This document shows positions 16,973 to 26,403 of a DNA stretch of 64,000 nucleotides, one piece after another (position 1 is the stretch's first letter; every line of letters begins with the position of its first letter). The stretch spans positions 124,001 through 188,000 of the forward strand of contig JBILBA010000001.1 in the NCBI GenBank assembly GCA_044353905.1, given 5' to 3'. The notes beneath the pieces are model-generated. The model had not been told where the DNA came from. It saw only the letters and a list, made by a program, of their open reading frames with translations, and ran no database searches. This DNA comes from MWH-TA3 sp044353905. GTDB taxonomy: Bacteria; Actinomycetota; Actinomycetes; Actinomycetales; Microbacteriaceae. The translations under genes and the position numbers were made by a program.

Positions 16973-18058
16973 ATGAGCACCAACGGAGTCCCCCCACTGT
17001 TCACCACTATCTCCACCTCGATTCGAACGGGGTTGTGGTTCACGCTCCTCATCGTCATGGCTGCGACATCGCTCATCATCGTCGCGCTCACCGTCGTGAG
17101 CGAAGGGGCGTCAGCCGCCGGCACGGACGCCGGGCGAATGGCGTTCTCGTTCGTCATCTTCCTCGTGCTCGTCGCAGTTCTGCTGGGAATTCCCACAGTC
17201 TTCATCTCGATTCGCGAACGGCTCGGGCAGTTGCCCTTCCTCAACACAGTTCTGTTGGCCCTCGCGGTCGGTTTGTCGTTCGTCGCCGTTGCGATTCCCT
17301 CGATGGTGTGGGCAATCCTCTCGACCGGGGTCAGTGCTGACGTGTGGCTTCCGGTCATCGGGACTACGGCACTCGAAGTCGGTGTGATTGCTGTCCTCGT
17401 CGCACTCGCTCACTGGGCTCTGAAATCCGGCAGCGTGGCAACCGTCACCGCCTTCGGTCTGATCGCGGGTGTGACCCTCGGTCCGGTTCTCGTAGTGTCA
17501 GCGGCGGCGTTCGCCCCGCCCGTCATTCAGACGACTAAGACTTTTTACATCAAGTACGGAGACGGCACCGAGCCGATGGATCCAGAAACCGGGTTCCCCA
17601 TCAATCCGACCTGTGAAGAGAACCCGGTGACGTCGACCACGCCACTCACCGATTACACGGGCGTGTGGGCTGCCGCTACGTCTAATCCCATCGCGCTCGT
17701 CAGCGCGTCGATCACACCGGCCATCGGCGATTACGTCATGCCGGGATACGAGGACCCGACATTCGAAACCCCGCCGCCCATGCCATCGGTTGCCACGCCG
17801 CTCGATGTGTTTTCCGCGGTCGATGTCGCATCGCGCTCACTGCAGATTCCGGTGAAGACCGAACCCATCATCGACGATGAGTGCGCGAAACTCGCCGAAT
17901 TCGGAACGCCGTACCCGAACAACGGTCAGGCTGACCCCCGAGACATCATCGCCGAGTCGCAGTCCGGTTTTGTCGCCGGCCTGATCGGTCAGGGCGCTTT
18001 TCTCGTCGTCGCGACCGTGATTCTCTCGGTGACTCGGATTCGAGCCCGCAAGCCCTAA
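16973..18058 (+). CDS. polytopic membrane protein with large extracytoplasmic insert, function unknown
   Basis: A 361-residue protein. Hydrophobic segments lie at about 20-44, 61-83, 91-115, 122-146 and 150-175, and a final one near 335-355. Between about 180 and 330 is a polar, Pro/Thr-rich region (FYIKYGDGTEPMDPETGFPI, and PPPMPSVATPLDVFSAVDV) likely outside the cell, with Cys in NPTCEENP and DDECAKL that could pair. I do not recognise a family. The stop interlocks with that of mazG. Confidence 0.7.
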   Translation: MSTNGVPPLFTTISTSIRTGLWFTLLIVMAATSLIIVALTVVSEGASAAGTDAGRMAFSFVIFLVLVAVLLGIPTVFISIRERLGQLPFLNTVLLALAVGLSFVAVAIPSMVWAILSTGVSADVWLPVIGTTALEVGVIAVLVALAHWALKSGSVATVTAFGLIAGVTLGPVLVVSAAAFAPPVIQTTKTFYIKYGDGTEPMDPETGFPINPTCEENPVTSTTPLTDYTGVWAAATSNPIALVSASITPAIGDYVMPGYEDPTFETPPPMPSVATPLDVFSAVDVASRSLQIPVKTEPIIDDECAKLAEFGTPYPNNGQADPRDIIAESQSGFVAGLIGQGAFLVVATVILSVTRIRARKP

Positions 18059-18687
18059 CGCTCGGCGTCGGTGATAACGCGTCGTACCGCTGCGCGAAGG
18101 GACTGTTCGGCGTCGAGCCCATTCGCGCGGGCCGCAGCAACAATCGCCACGAGCAAGTCCCCCAGTTCGTTGTCGGTCGTCTTCTCGGTCACGAGTTCGG
18201 ACGGGGTCGGTGACTCGTCAAGCTTGCCGATGACTTTGTCCGCAAGGGCGAGAGCGGGTAGTCCCTTGGGAAGCCCCTCAAAGGCGGAGGTCCGTTCGGG
18301 CTTTTCGGCAGCCTTCCACTTCTCCCAGTTCGCGACCACCTCGTCGGCGGTATCCGCGGTGACGTCTCCGAACACGTGCGGGTGGCGACCGACCATTTTT
18401 TCGCGGGCGACCCGAGCAACATCCTCAATCGTGAACGGGCTGTCGGGGTCGGCGGCCCCCAGATCGGCGTGGAACAACACCTGATACAGAACGTCCCCGA
18501 GTTCCTCGACCATGTGCGTCCGGTCGCCCGATTCGACGGCGTCGATGAACTCGTGGCTCTCTTCGATCAAATATTTGAGCAGCGACTCATGTGTCTGTTC
18601 GCGGTCCCACGCGCAGCCGTCCTCGCCGCGCAGCCTCGCCATCACGGCGATGAGGGCGTCGAGTTCGGGGTGGGTGGGTTTGCTCAT
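18055..18687 (-). CDS. mazG: MazG nucleoside triphosphate pyrophosphohydrolase
   Basis: A 210-residue MazG-fold protein. The metal-binding E-E-x-x-E and E-x-x-D motifs are seen in LIEESHEFIDAVE and MVEELGDVLYQVLFHADLG; GCAWDREQTHESLLKYL precedes them and GRHPHVFGD follows. It hydrolyses (d)NTPs to monophosphates, which can limit mutagenic nucleotides and modulate stress alarmones. It starts with an ATGA overlap on the end of mfd, so the two are co-translated. The C-terminal second MazG half is reduced compared with E. coli. Confidence 0.93.
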   Translation of the reverse strand: MSKPTHPELDALIAVMARLRGEDGCAWDREQTHESLLKYLIEESHEFIDAVESGDRTHMVEELGDVLYQVLFHADLGAADPDSPFTIEDVARVAREKMVGRHPHVFGDVTADTADEVVANWEKWKAAEKPERTSAFEGLPKGLPALALADKVIGKLDESPTPSELVTEKTTDNELGDLLVAIVAAARANGLDAEQSLRAAVRRVITDAER

Positions 18688-21600
18688 GTGGTTTCACCAT
18701 AGATGGCATCGACGAGGTCGCGCACCCATTCGATGAGGTCGTCACCTTCGCGCGTCGACATCGGAACAAGCACCGCCGACATCGCCTGCACGTATCGGGC
18801 GCCCGAATACAGGCGCACGAGCCGCGCCTGCCGAGAATCGAGAAGTTCCGGCCCCACGATTCGCAGGTTGGGCCCCGCGGGAATGAGTTCGGTGATGCCC
18901 AGTTCGGCGATTTGCCGACGAAGCCTCGACACATTGGCCAACGTCAGTACCTGAGCCGGCGGCTCGCCGTAACGGTCGCGCATCTCGTCGAGTTCGGTGT
19001 CTATCGCGTCGACCGCGGCCGTCGGGAACGACGCAGCCGACAGTTTTTGGTAGGCCTCGAGTCGCAGGCGTTCGCTCTCGATGTAGTCCTCGGGGATTCG
19101 CGCATCGACGGGAATCTCGAGGCGCAGGTCGTTCGACTCGGGGGCGGCTTCGCCCTTGAACTCGCCGATGGCTTCGGAAATCATCCGCAGGTACAGATCG
19201 AAACCAACACCGGCGATGTGACCGGCCTGCTCGCCACCGAGTAGGTTGCCGGCTCCGCGCAATTCGAGGTCTTTCAGCGCGATTGCCATTCCCCCACCAA
19301 GGTCCGAGTTCTGGGCGATGGTCTTCAATCGCTCATAGGCGGTTTCGCTCAGTTCGTGGTCGCGGTCGTAGAGGAAGTACGCGTAGGCCCGCTCCCGCGA
19401 ACGGCCAACGCGCCCGCGCAATTGGTGCAACTGGCTGAGCCCGTATTTGTCCGCGCGGTCAATGATGAGCGTGTTCGCGTTGGGGATGTCGAGTCCCGTC
19501 TCGACGATCGTCGTCGACACGAGAACATCGAATCGGCGTTCCCAGAAATCGACCATGACTTTTTCGAGAGCCGCTTCCGGCATTTTTCCGTGGGCGACGG
19601 CGATGCGCGCGTCGGGGACAAGTTCGGCAAGTTTCGCGGCGACTCCCGGAATCGTCGACACGCGGTTGTGCACATAGAACACCTGGCCCTCGCGCAACAG
19701 TTCGCGCTTGATGGCGGCGGCGACCTGTTCGTCCGAATACTGACCGACATAGGTGAGGACGGGGTGGCGTTCCTCCGGCGGGGTCGCCAGAGTCGACATC
19801 TCGCGAATCCCCGCGATCGCCATCTCAAGCGTGCGCGGAATCGGCGTCGCGCTCATCGACAACACGTCGACGTTGGTCTTCAGTTGTTTCAGTGTCTCTT
19901 TGTGTTCGACGCCGAATCGTTGTTCTTCGTCGATGACGACGAGCCCGAGGTCCTTGAACACAATTCCTTTCGACAACAATCGGTGCGTTCCGATGACGAC
20001 GTCCAGAGAGCCGTCAGCGAGCGACGCCAGCGTGTGTTTCGCCTCGGCGTCGGTCTGGAATCGCGACAGTGGCGCGAGCGTCACGGGGAATCCGGCGAAT
20101 CGTTCGCGAAACGTTTCGATGTGCTGGCGAACCAACAGGGTGGTCGGAGCGATGATCGCGACTTGTTTACCCGCCATGACCGCCTTGAACGCGGCGCGAA
20201 CCGCAACCTCGGTCTTGCCGAACCCGACGTCACCGGCCAACAGCCGATCCATCGGGATTTCGCTCTCCATGTCGGCCTTGACCTCATCGATCGTCGTCAA
20301 CTGGTCGGGGGTTTCGTGGTACGGGAACGCGTCCTCGAGCTCACGTTGCCACGGTGTGTCGGGCGGGAACGCGAATCCGCGGCTCGCTGCTCGCGCCGCA
20401 TACAACTTGACGAGTCCCACCGCGATGTCGCGAACGGCCTTCCGCGCACGACCCTTCGTCGACGACCAGTCCGAACCGCCCATCTTGGACAGGCTCGGGT
20501 CTTCGCCGCCGACGTACCTCGACACGAGCCCCAACTGGTCGGTCGGAACGTACAACTTGTCGCCGGGGTAGCCGCGTTTGCTGGGGGCGTACTCCAACAC
20601 CAGGTATTCGCGCAGTGCCTTTTGCTTCGTCTTGGCCGAGATAACAATTTCGCGCTCAACCAATTCGAGGAAACGCCCGATTCCGTGCGTCTCGTGAACG
20701 ACAAAGTCGCCCTTGGTCAACTGCAGCGGGTCGACGGTGGTCTTGCGTTTCGACGCGAGACGAGTCGCATCGCGGCTGCCCCGCGTTTCGCGTCGCCCAA
20801 AGAATTCGGTTTCGCCCATGACCGTCAACGACGCGGCGACAATCTCCACCCCGTGGTCGATGGTCCCCTGCACCAGATAGGCGACGCCCGTCTCTGGGTT
20901 GTCGGGAACGAACTCGACGGGTCGAGCGGCAAGCCCCGCCTCGGCCAGAAGGTCACGCGCACGTTCGAGCGTTCCGTGACCGGCCGCGACGACGATGACA
21001 ATCCCCTTCGCCGCGAGCCTCTCTCCAACGAAGTTCACTGCGCCGTCCGGGTCGCCGATGAACGACGGAATCGGCTTCGATTCGACCCGCTCTTCGAGCC
21101 CCGAGTTGAGCGCCGTCATCGTGAAATAGTCTCGGCGGGCGACATCGGCGCGGAACTGGTCGAACTCGACGAAATCGGCCTTGTCGACATTGATCGGGAC
21201 AACACCGCCGTCACCCACCTGATTCCAGGCGGCGGCGAGGAATTCTTGGTTCGTGATGCGAAGGCTCTCGGCACGGGCGCGGACCCGGTCGGGTCCGACC
21301 ACGATGACGGCGGCCGTCTCGGGGAAATACTCCAGCAGCGGCACGATCTTGTCGACCAGCACTGGCAAGAGCGACTCCATGCCGATGACACCAATGCCCT
21401 CGGCGATGGGCTCGGCCAGAGACCGCAGTGCCGGAATCGTGTCGGCCAGTTTCCGCGCCTTGGCGCGCACGTCGGCGGTCAGAGCGATCTCGCGAACCGG
21501 CGTGATTTCGACGGATTTGACTAACCCAAGCGAACGCTGGTCGGACACCGCGAACTCGCGGATCTCGTCGATGTCGTCGCCAAAGAAATCGACTCGGACG

Positions 21601-22142
21601 GGGTGCGCGGCGAGTGGCGGGAAGACATCGAGGATTCCGCCTCGGACCGCGACTTCTCCGCGGCGCGACACGAGGTCGACGCGCTGGTAGCCCAACTCGA
21701 CAAGCGACCGAGACACCTCGAGCAGGTCGCGGCGTTCCCCGACCGAAATGGTCAGAAGCGGCCGGTCAGCAAGATCGGCGGCGAGTGGCTGCAGCGCGGC
21801 TCGCACACTCGAAATGATGACGAGGCTCTCGATACCGTTCCAGGCGCGCAGAGCACGCAGGGTCGCAATACGATTCGCGACCGTTTCGCTCGAGGGGCTG
21901 AGCCGTTCGTGCGGCAGGGTCTCCCACGACGGAAAAATCAGCGACCGAACGCCCCACGTCGCGAGCGACTCAGACATCGCCTGGGCTTCGTTGCCCGTCG
22001 CGGTGACAAGCAACACGAGTTTCGGCTCGCGGCACATCGCGGCGATGAGAGGGGCGCGGGCTCCGTCTTCGAGCGACAGTGCTGGGCCGCGAAGTTGGTT
22101 CGCGGCATCGACCAACACCGATGCCACTCCCCGAAGACTCAC
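18684..22142 (-). CDS. mfd: transcription-repair coupling factor Mfd
   Basis: A 1152-residue protein with full Mfd architecture: UvrB-like N-terminal domains, the RNA polymerase-interacting domain (KGDFVVHETHGIGRFLELVE), then the SF2 translocase with Walker A GDVGFGKTEVAVRAA, DEEQRFGVEHKE (DEEQ box), SMSATPIPRTLEMA and TTIVETGLDIPNANTLIIDRAD, LHQLRGRVGRSRERAYAYF, and a C-terminal TRCF domain. It displaces stalled RNA polymerase and recruits UvrA. The start is GTG at 22142. pth lies 26 nt upstream and mazG overlaps at the end. Confidence 0.97.
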   Translation of the reverse strand: MSLRGVASVLVDAANQLRGPALSLEDGARAPLIAAMCREPKLVLLVTATGNEAQAMSESLATWGVRSLIFPSWETLPHERLSPSSETVANRIATLRALRAWNGIESLVIISSVRAALQPLAADLADRPLLTISVGERRDLLEVSRSLVELGYQRVDLVSRRGEVAVRGGILDVFPPLAAHPVRVDFFGDDIDEIREFAVSDQRSLGLVKSVEITPVREIALTADVRAKARKLADTIPALRSLAEPIAEGIGVIGMESLLPVLVDKIVPLLEYFPETAAVIVVGPDRVRARAESLRITNQEFLAAAWNQVGDGGVVPINVDKADFVEFDQFRADVARRDYFTMTALNSGLEERVESKPIPSFIGDPDGAVNFVGERLAAKGIVIVVAAGHGTLERARDLLAEAGLAARPVEFVPDNPETGVAYLVQGTIDHGVEIVAASLTVMGETEFFGRRETRGSRDATRLASKRKTTVDPLQLTKGDFVVHETHGIGRFLELVEREIVISAKTKQKALREYLVLEYAPSKRGYPGDKLYVPTDQLGLVSRYVGGEDPSLSKMGGSDWSSTKGRARKAVRDIAVGLVKLYAARAASRGFAFPPDTPWQRELEDAFPYHETPDQLTTIDEVKADMESEIPMDRLLAGDVGFGKTEVAVRAAFKAVMAGKQVAIIAPTTLLVRQHIETFRERFAGFPVTLAPLSRFQTDAEAKHTLASLADGSLDVVIGTHRLLSKGIVFKDLGLVVIDEEQRFGVEHKETLKQLKTNVDVLSMSATPIPRTLEMAIAGIREMSTLATPPEERHPVLTYVGQYSDEQVAAAIKRELLREGQVFYVHNRVSTIPGVAAKLAELVPDARIAVAHGKMPEAALEKVMVDFWERRFDVLVSTTIVETGLDIPNANTLIIDRADKYGLSQLHQLRGRVGRSRERAYAYFLYDRDHELSETAYERLKTIAQNSDLGGGMAIALKDLELRGAGNLLGGEQAGHIAGVGFDLYLRMISEAIGEFKGEAAPESNDLRLEIPVDARIPEDYIESERLRLEAYQKLSAASFPTAAVDAIDTELDEMRDRYGEPPAQVLTLANVSRLRRQIAELGITELIPAGPNLRIVGPELLDSRQARLVRLYSGARYVQAMSAVLVPMSTREGDDLIEWVRDLVDAIYGETT

Positions 22143-22168
22143 CTCGACAGTCTACGGCGGGGCAAAAA

Positions 22169-22747
22169 TCACGAGGGCGAGTGGTACCGCAGTTGCGCTT
22201 TCGCGAGGCCCTCGAGAACGATCGACTCGACGGCTCCGGCAGCGTCGGCGACAAGGTTCGGAACGGTCTCGCGTTCGACCGTGGTGAACGGTTCAAGCAC
22301 GTGCACCGCGGTGTCCTTCTGGCCCGCCGGGCGCCCAACGCCAACCCGAACGCGAAGGAAGTCCGCGCCGATGTGGGCGATGGTCGAACGCACGCCGTTC
22401 TGGCCGCCGTGACCGCCACCCAGTTTGATGCGCACGGTGTCGAACGGCAGGTCAACGTCGTCGTGAATCACGATGACGTGGTCGGGTTCGATTCCGAAGA
22501 AGTCGGCTAATTGGCGAATCGGCCCGCCGGACGCGTTCATGAAACACATCAGCGTCGCCAGAATCACCTTGTCGGTGCCGGGCTGGAAACGCCCCTCGGC
22601 AATCATCGCAATCGACTTGTGACGCTTGGTCTTCTCGCCCATCTGTTCGGCGAGGCTGTCGATCACGCGGTGACCGACGGAATGGCGATGCGCAGCGTAG
22701 TCAGGCCCGGGGTTACCAAGCCCGACTACGAGCCACGCATCGGTCAT
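22169..22747 (-). CDS. pth: peptidyl-tRNA hydrolase
   Basis: A 192-residue protein. GLGNPGPDYAAHRHSVG near the N terminus includes the catalytic His (about 22). FMNASGGPI, VIHDDVDLPFDTVRIK with the catalytic Asp, and GHGGQNGVRS are the remaining active-site blocks. It cleaves peptidyl-tRNA released from stalled ribosomes. ATG at 22747 lies 2 nt after the rplY stop, so translation is coupled to L25, a conserved arrangement. The position usually Asn after the catalytic His is Ser here. Confidence 0.96.
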   Translation of the reverse strand: MTDAWLVVGLGNPGPDYAAHRHSVGHRVIDSLAEQMGEKTKRHKSIAMIAEGRFQPGTDKVILATLMCFMNASGGPIRQLADFFGIEPDHVIVIHDDVDLPFDTVRIKLGGGHGGQNGVRSTIAHIGADFLRVRVGVGRPAGQKDTAVHVLEPFTTVERETVPNLVADAAGAVESIVLEGLAKAQLRYHSPS

Positions 22748-22749
22748 GA

Positions 22750-23364
22750 TTATTCGGCAGCGCCTTCAGCGGCCGGTGCGGCCTCGGCAGCAGCGGGTGC
22801 AGCCTCGGTGCCCAGCGACTCAGCGCTAGGGACCGCCTGGATGGCGACGATGATTGCTTCGCCGTCGAGCATGAGCTTGACCCCCGCAGGAAGAACAACG
22901 TCCTTCGCCGAGATGTGGGTGTGCTCGAGCATTCCGGTGACGTCGACCTCGAGGTGCTCGGGGATCTGCGTCGCTTCGGCCTCGACCTGGATGGTCTGGT
23001 GCTCGAGCATCGCAACGGTTCCGGGGAACGGGTGTCCGATCATGACTACCGGGATGTTGACCGTAACGGTCTCGCCCTTCTTGACGATGACGAGGTCGAC
23101 ATGCTCGATGATCTGACGGACGTAGTCCTTCTGGACGTCCTTCACGAGAACTAGTTCTTTCTTGCCGTTGACGTCGAGGTCGATGAGCACGTTCTTGTGA
23201 CGGACGAGGAGGCTCAGTTCGTGAGCGTTGACCATCACGTGCCGCGGGTCTTCGCCGTGACCGTAGATGACCGCGGGGACGTTCCCGAGTGCGCGAAGCT
23301 TGCGCGCAGCGCCCTTACCGAAGGACGCGCGTTCTTCGCCCTTGAGTGCAAATTGTTCAGCCAT
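22750..23364 (-). CDS. rplY: 50S ribosomal protein L25 (general stress protein CTC form)
   Basis: A 204-residue long-form L25. The N-terminal 5S rRNA-binding domain (LKGEERASFGKGAARKLRALGNVPAVIYGHG) is followed by the CTC/TL5 C-terminal domain (VEAEATQIPEHLEVDVTGMLEHTHISAKDV) and an Ala/Glu-rich tail of about 30 residues. It binds 5S rRNA in the large subunit. The upstream region contains a 19-bp perfect palindrome shared with the divergent gnd. pth follows after 2 nt. Confidence 0.95.
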   Translation of the reverse strand: MAEQFALKGEERASFGKGAARKLRALGNVPAVIYGHGEDPRHVMVNAHELSLLVRHKNVLIDLDVNGKKELVLVKDVQKDYVRQIIEHVDLVIVKKGETVTVNIPVVMIGHPFPGTVAMLEHQTIQVEAEATQIPEHLEVDVTGMLEHTHISAKDVVLPAGVKLMLDGEAIIVAIQAVPSAESLGTEAAPAAAEAAPAAEGAAE

Positions 23365-23493
23365 GGTGTTGCCTTTCGCGGGGTGGTGACCCCTGGTTGG
23401 TGTTTCAACTCGAACGCCGGAAGCGTGAGGAGGACCAAGGTCGACCCACCGCGTCGATCACGGATCCGTGAATCCCTCGCCGAAGTTCGGATT

Positions 23494-23512
23494 CAGCCTA
23501 TCGGATAGGCTG
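23494..23512. promoter_or_regulatory. 19-bp perfect palindrome in the rplY-gnd divergent intergenic region
   Basis: The arms CAGCCTATC and GATAGGCTG are exact reverse complements around one G. Each strand reads TAGGCT within the palindrome, a TANNNT -10 hexamer, so it may be a two-way promoter or an operator over it. It lies 50 bp before the gnd start and 130 bp before the rplY start. Confidence 0.45.
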
Positions 23513-23562
23513 GGAATTGATTTCCACGCGTTTTCTCTCTGGATTTCTCGAACGGAGTGTGA

Positions 23563-25002
23563 ATGTCTCAGGCCAACATCGGTGTCGTCGGTCTCGCGGT
23601 TATGGGTTCGAATCTGGCCCGAAACCTCGCCAGTCGCAAGGACAACCGCGTCGCGGTCTACAACCGTTCGTGGGACAAGACGGAACACCTCGTCGACGCT
23701 CACCCCGAGGCGAACTTCCTGCCCGCGAAGACGGTCCAAGAGTTTGCCGCGTCACTGTCAAAACCCCGCACCGCGATCATCATGGTCAAGGCGGGCGCCG
23801 GAACTGATGCCGTCATCGACCAGTTGTGTGAGGTCTTCGAGCCCGGCGACATCATCGTCGATGGCGGAAACGCTCTGTTCACCGACACGATTCGTCGCGA
23901 AAAAGCGGTGCGCGAGACGGGCATCAACTTCGTTGGTGCCGGCATCTCGGGTGGTGAAGAGGGCGCTCTCCTGGGGCCGTCGATCATGCCTGGCGGTTCG
24001 GCCGAGGCGTGGGAAACGCTCGGACCCATCCTGAGGTCGATTGCTGCGGTCGTCGACGGCGAACCTTGCGTCACGCACGTCGGAATCGATGGCGCCGGCC
24101 ACTTCGTCAAAATGATTCACAACGGTATCGAATACGCTGACATGCAACTGATCGCCGAGGCCTACGACCTCATTCGTCGTGGAACCGGCAAGTCCCCCGC
24201 CGAAATCGCCGACGTGTTCACCGAGTGGAACAAGGGCGAACTCGAGTCGTACCTCATCGAGATCACCGCCGAGGTCCTTCGTCAGGTCGACGCCGCGACG
24301 GGCAAGCCCCTCGTGGACGTGATTCTGGACGAGGCGGGTTCCAAGGGCACGGGTGTCTGGACCGTTCAGACCGCGCTGTCGCTCGGGACACCCGTGTCGG
24401 GAATCGCCGAAGCCGTGTTCGCCCGCGGACTTTCGTCACACCCTGAGCAGCGCGCGCTCGCTTCGGCGATGCCCGGCCCCGATTCGTTCGCCGTCAAGGA
24501 TGTCGACGCGTTCATTGAGGACGTCCGTCAGGCCCTCTACGCATCCAAGATCGTCGCCTATTCGCAGGGCTTTGACGCGATTCGCGCCGGCGCAGCCGAA
24601 TACAACTGGCACATCAACCTCGGCGAGGTTGCCCGCATCTGGCGTGGCGGTTGCATCATCCGCGCCCAGTTCCTCAACCGCATCACCGAGGCCTACCGCA
24701 CCGACGAGTCCCTCACGTTGCTCATGGCCGCGCCGTACTTCGCGAAGGCCGTCTCGGGCGCTCAGGCCGCGTGGCGCCGCGTCGTCATCGCTGCGACCGA
24801 AGCCGGTATTCCTGCCCCAGCTTTCGGATCGTCACTGTCTTATTACGACGGATTGCGTGCCGACCGTCTGCCCGCCGCCGTCATCCAAGGCCAGCGTGAC
24901 TTCTTCGGCGCGCACACCTATAAGCGCATCGACAAGCCGGGCACGTTCCACACCCAGTGGTCAGGCGATCGCACCGAGATTGCGGCGGAAGACACGCACT
25001 AA
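23563..25002 (+). CDS. gnd: 6-phosphogluconate dehydrogenase (decarboxylating)
   Basis: A 479-residue, full-length enzyme. The N-terminal Rossmann motif IGVVGLAVMGSNLARNLA and the Asn/Arg after beta-2 (YNRSWDKTE) point to NADP. GISGGEEGALLGPSIMPGG and HFVKMIHNGIEYADMQLIAE hold the catalytic Lys and Asn. DEAGSKGTGVWTVQTALSLG and the C-terminal YKRIDKPGTFHTQW complete it. It oxidises 6-phosphogluconate to ribulose-5-phosphate, CO2 and NADPH in the pentose phosphate pathway. The ATG follows ACGGAGTGTGA. It is monocistronic or followed by the leaderless aminotransferase. Confidence 0.97.
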   Translation: MSQANIGVVGLAVMGSNLARNLASRKDNRVAVYNRSWDKTEHLVDAHPEANFLPAKTVQEFAASLSKPRTAIIMVKAGAGTDAVIDQLCEVFEPGDIIVDGGNALFTDTIRREKAVRETGINFVGAGISGGEEGALLGPSIMPGGSAEAWETLGPILRSIAAVVDGEPCVTHVGIDGAGHFVKMIHNGIEYADMQLIAEAYDLIRRGTGKSPAEIADVFTEWNKGELESYLIEITAEVLRQVDAATGKPLVDVILDEAGSKGTGVWTVQTALSLGTPVSGIAEAVFARGLSSHPEQRALASAMPGPDSFAVKDVDAFIEDVRQALYASKIVAYSQGFDAIRAGAAEYNWHINLGEVARIWRGGCIIRAQFLNRITEAYRTDESLTLLMAAPYFAKAVSGAQAAWRRVVIAATEAGIPAPAFGSSLSYYDGLRADRLPAAVIQGQRDFFGAHTYKRIDKPGTFHTQWSGDRTEIAAEDTH

Positions 25003-25040
25003 CCGAACGCCCTCGACATCTACTCACGCCCGAAATCTCC

Positions 25041-25046
25041 TAAAGT
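25041..25046 (+). promoter_or_regulatory. -10 element of a leaderless promoter (class III aminotransferase)
   Basis: TAAAGT lies 6 nt before the ATG at 25053. No ribosome binding site is present. Confidence 0.55.
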
Positions 25047-25052
25047 AGATGC

Positions 25053-26372
25053 ATGAACGATTCGCTCCGCACCCCCACAAAAAACGACGCCGTTCGCACG
25101 GCCGACACCGACTCGGTGTTCCACTCGTGGTCGGCTCAGTCGACGCTCGCGCCGTTCGTTATCGCGGGCGGTAAGGGCTGCGAGGTCTGGGATTACGAGG
25201 GCAACACGTACCTCGACTTCTCGAGCATGCTCGTCAACGTCAACATCGGTCACCAGCACCCCAAGGTCGTCGAGGCGATCAAGGCGCAGGCCGACATCCT
25301 CACAACGGTCGCCCCGGCACACGCGAACAACATGCGTGCACTTGCTGCCCAAAAGATTCTTGACCACGCCCCTGCCAACTTCCACAAGGTGTTCTTCACT
25401 AACGGCGGCGCTGACGCTGTCGAAAACGCCATCCGCATGGCGCGAATCCACACGGGCCGCGACAAGGTCATCTCGTTCTACCGCTCGTATCACGGCAACA
25501 CGGGAGCGGCCATCGTCGCAACCGGCGATTGGCGCCGCATCCCCAACGAGTACGCCCGCGGACACCTGCACGTCTTTGGGCCCCACCTCTATCGCAGCGA
25601 ATACTGGTCGACCACTCCGGAACAGGAATCCGAGCGCGCGTTGCACCACCTCGAGCGCGTCATTCAGGCGCAAGGAGCCGACTCGATTGCGGCGTTCCTT
25701 TTCGAAACGGTTCCCGGCACCGCTGGCATCCTGACTCCCCCACCCGGATTCCTCAAGGGCGTTCGAGCCCTCGCCGACAAGTACGGAATCGTCCTCATCC
25801 TCGACGAGGTCATGGCCGGCTTCGGTCGAACCGGTGAGTGGTTCGCGTTCGACGCGTTCGACGTCGTCCCCGACCTCGTTTCCTTTGCGAAGGGCGTCAA
25901 CTCGGGTTACGTCCCCGTCGGCGGCGTTCTGATCGCGGACCACATCGCAAAAACGTTCGACGAGCGGGTCTTCCCCGGTGGCCTCACCTATTCGGGTCAC
26001 CCACTCGCGGCCGCGAGCATCGTCGCCGCGATCAGCGCGATGGAGGACGAAGGTGTCATCGAAAATGCCCGCTCCATCGGAGCTAACGTGCTTGGCCCCG
26101 GACTTCGCGACCTGCAAGCCAAGCACGACGTCATCGGCGACATCCGCGGGTCGGGAGTCTTCTGGGCACTCGAGTTCGTCACCGACCGCGAGGCACGCAC
26201 TCCCGTTGACGCCGCCTGGATGGGGAAGCTCAAGACGGCGCTGTTCGCCGCCGGACTCGTCCCGTTCATGGCCGACAACCGCCTGCACGTCGTGCCGCCG
26301 TGTGTCATCACCGAAGACGAGGCGCGCCGCGGACTGGCGATCATCGACAAGGTATTGGCGGACCTGAAATAA
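25053..26372 (+). CDS. class III PLP-dependent aminotransferase
   Basis: A 439-residue fold-type I aminotransferase. GCEVWDYEGNTYLDFSSMLVN, the phosphate-binding FFTNGGADAVENAIRMAR, SFYRSYHGNTGAAI, the Asp of LILDEVMAGFGRTG and the PLP lysine in LVSFAKGVNSGYVPVGG are the class III landmarks. It resembles omega-amino acid or taurine:pyruvate type enzymes more than ornithine or acetylornithine ones; the substrate is not fixed. It carries a leaderless promoter, so it is probably an independent unit downstream of gnd. Confidence 0.88.
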   Translation: MNDSLRTPTKNDAVRTADTDSVFHSWSAQSTLAPFVIAGGKGCEVWDYEGNTYLDFSSMLVNVNIGHQHPKVVEAIKAQADILTTVAPAHANNMRALAAQKILDHAPANFHKVFFTNGGADAVENAIRMARIHTGRDKVISFYRSYHGNTGAAIVATGDWRRIPNEYARGHLHVFGPHLYRSEYWSTTPEQESERALHHLERVIQAQGADSIAAFLFETVPGTAGILTPPPGFLKGVRALADKYGIVLILDEVMAGFGRTGEWFAFDAFDVVPDLVSFAKGVNSGYVPVGGVLIADHIAKTFDERVFPGGLTYSGHPLAAASIVAAISAMEDEGVIENARSIGANVLGPGLRDLQAKHDVIGDIRGSGVFWALEFVTDREARTPVDAAWMGKLKTALFAAGLVPFMADNRLHVVPPCVITEDEARRGLAIIDKVLADLK

Positions 26373-26403
26373 ACACCCGCTGTTGAGAAGGCAGAATGTC
26401 CCT

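Noticed and set aside
19356..21524. 722-codon open frame on the plus strand across mfd
   Set aside because: It is antisense to a full-length mfd with all motifs; long antisense frames are common at this GC content. Its translation is Arg/Asp/Val-rich without recognisable motifs.
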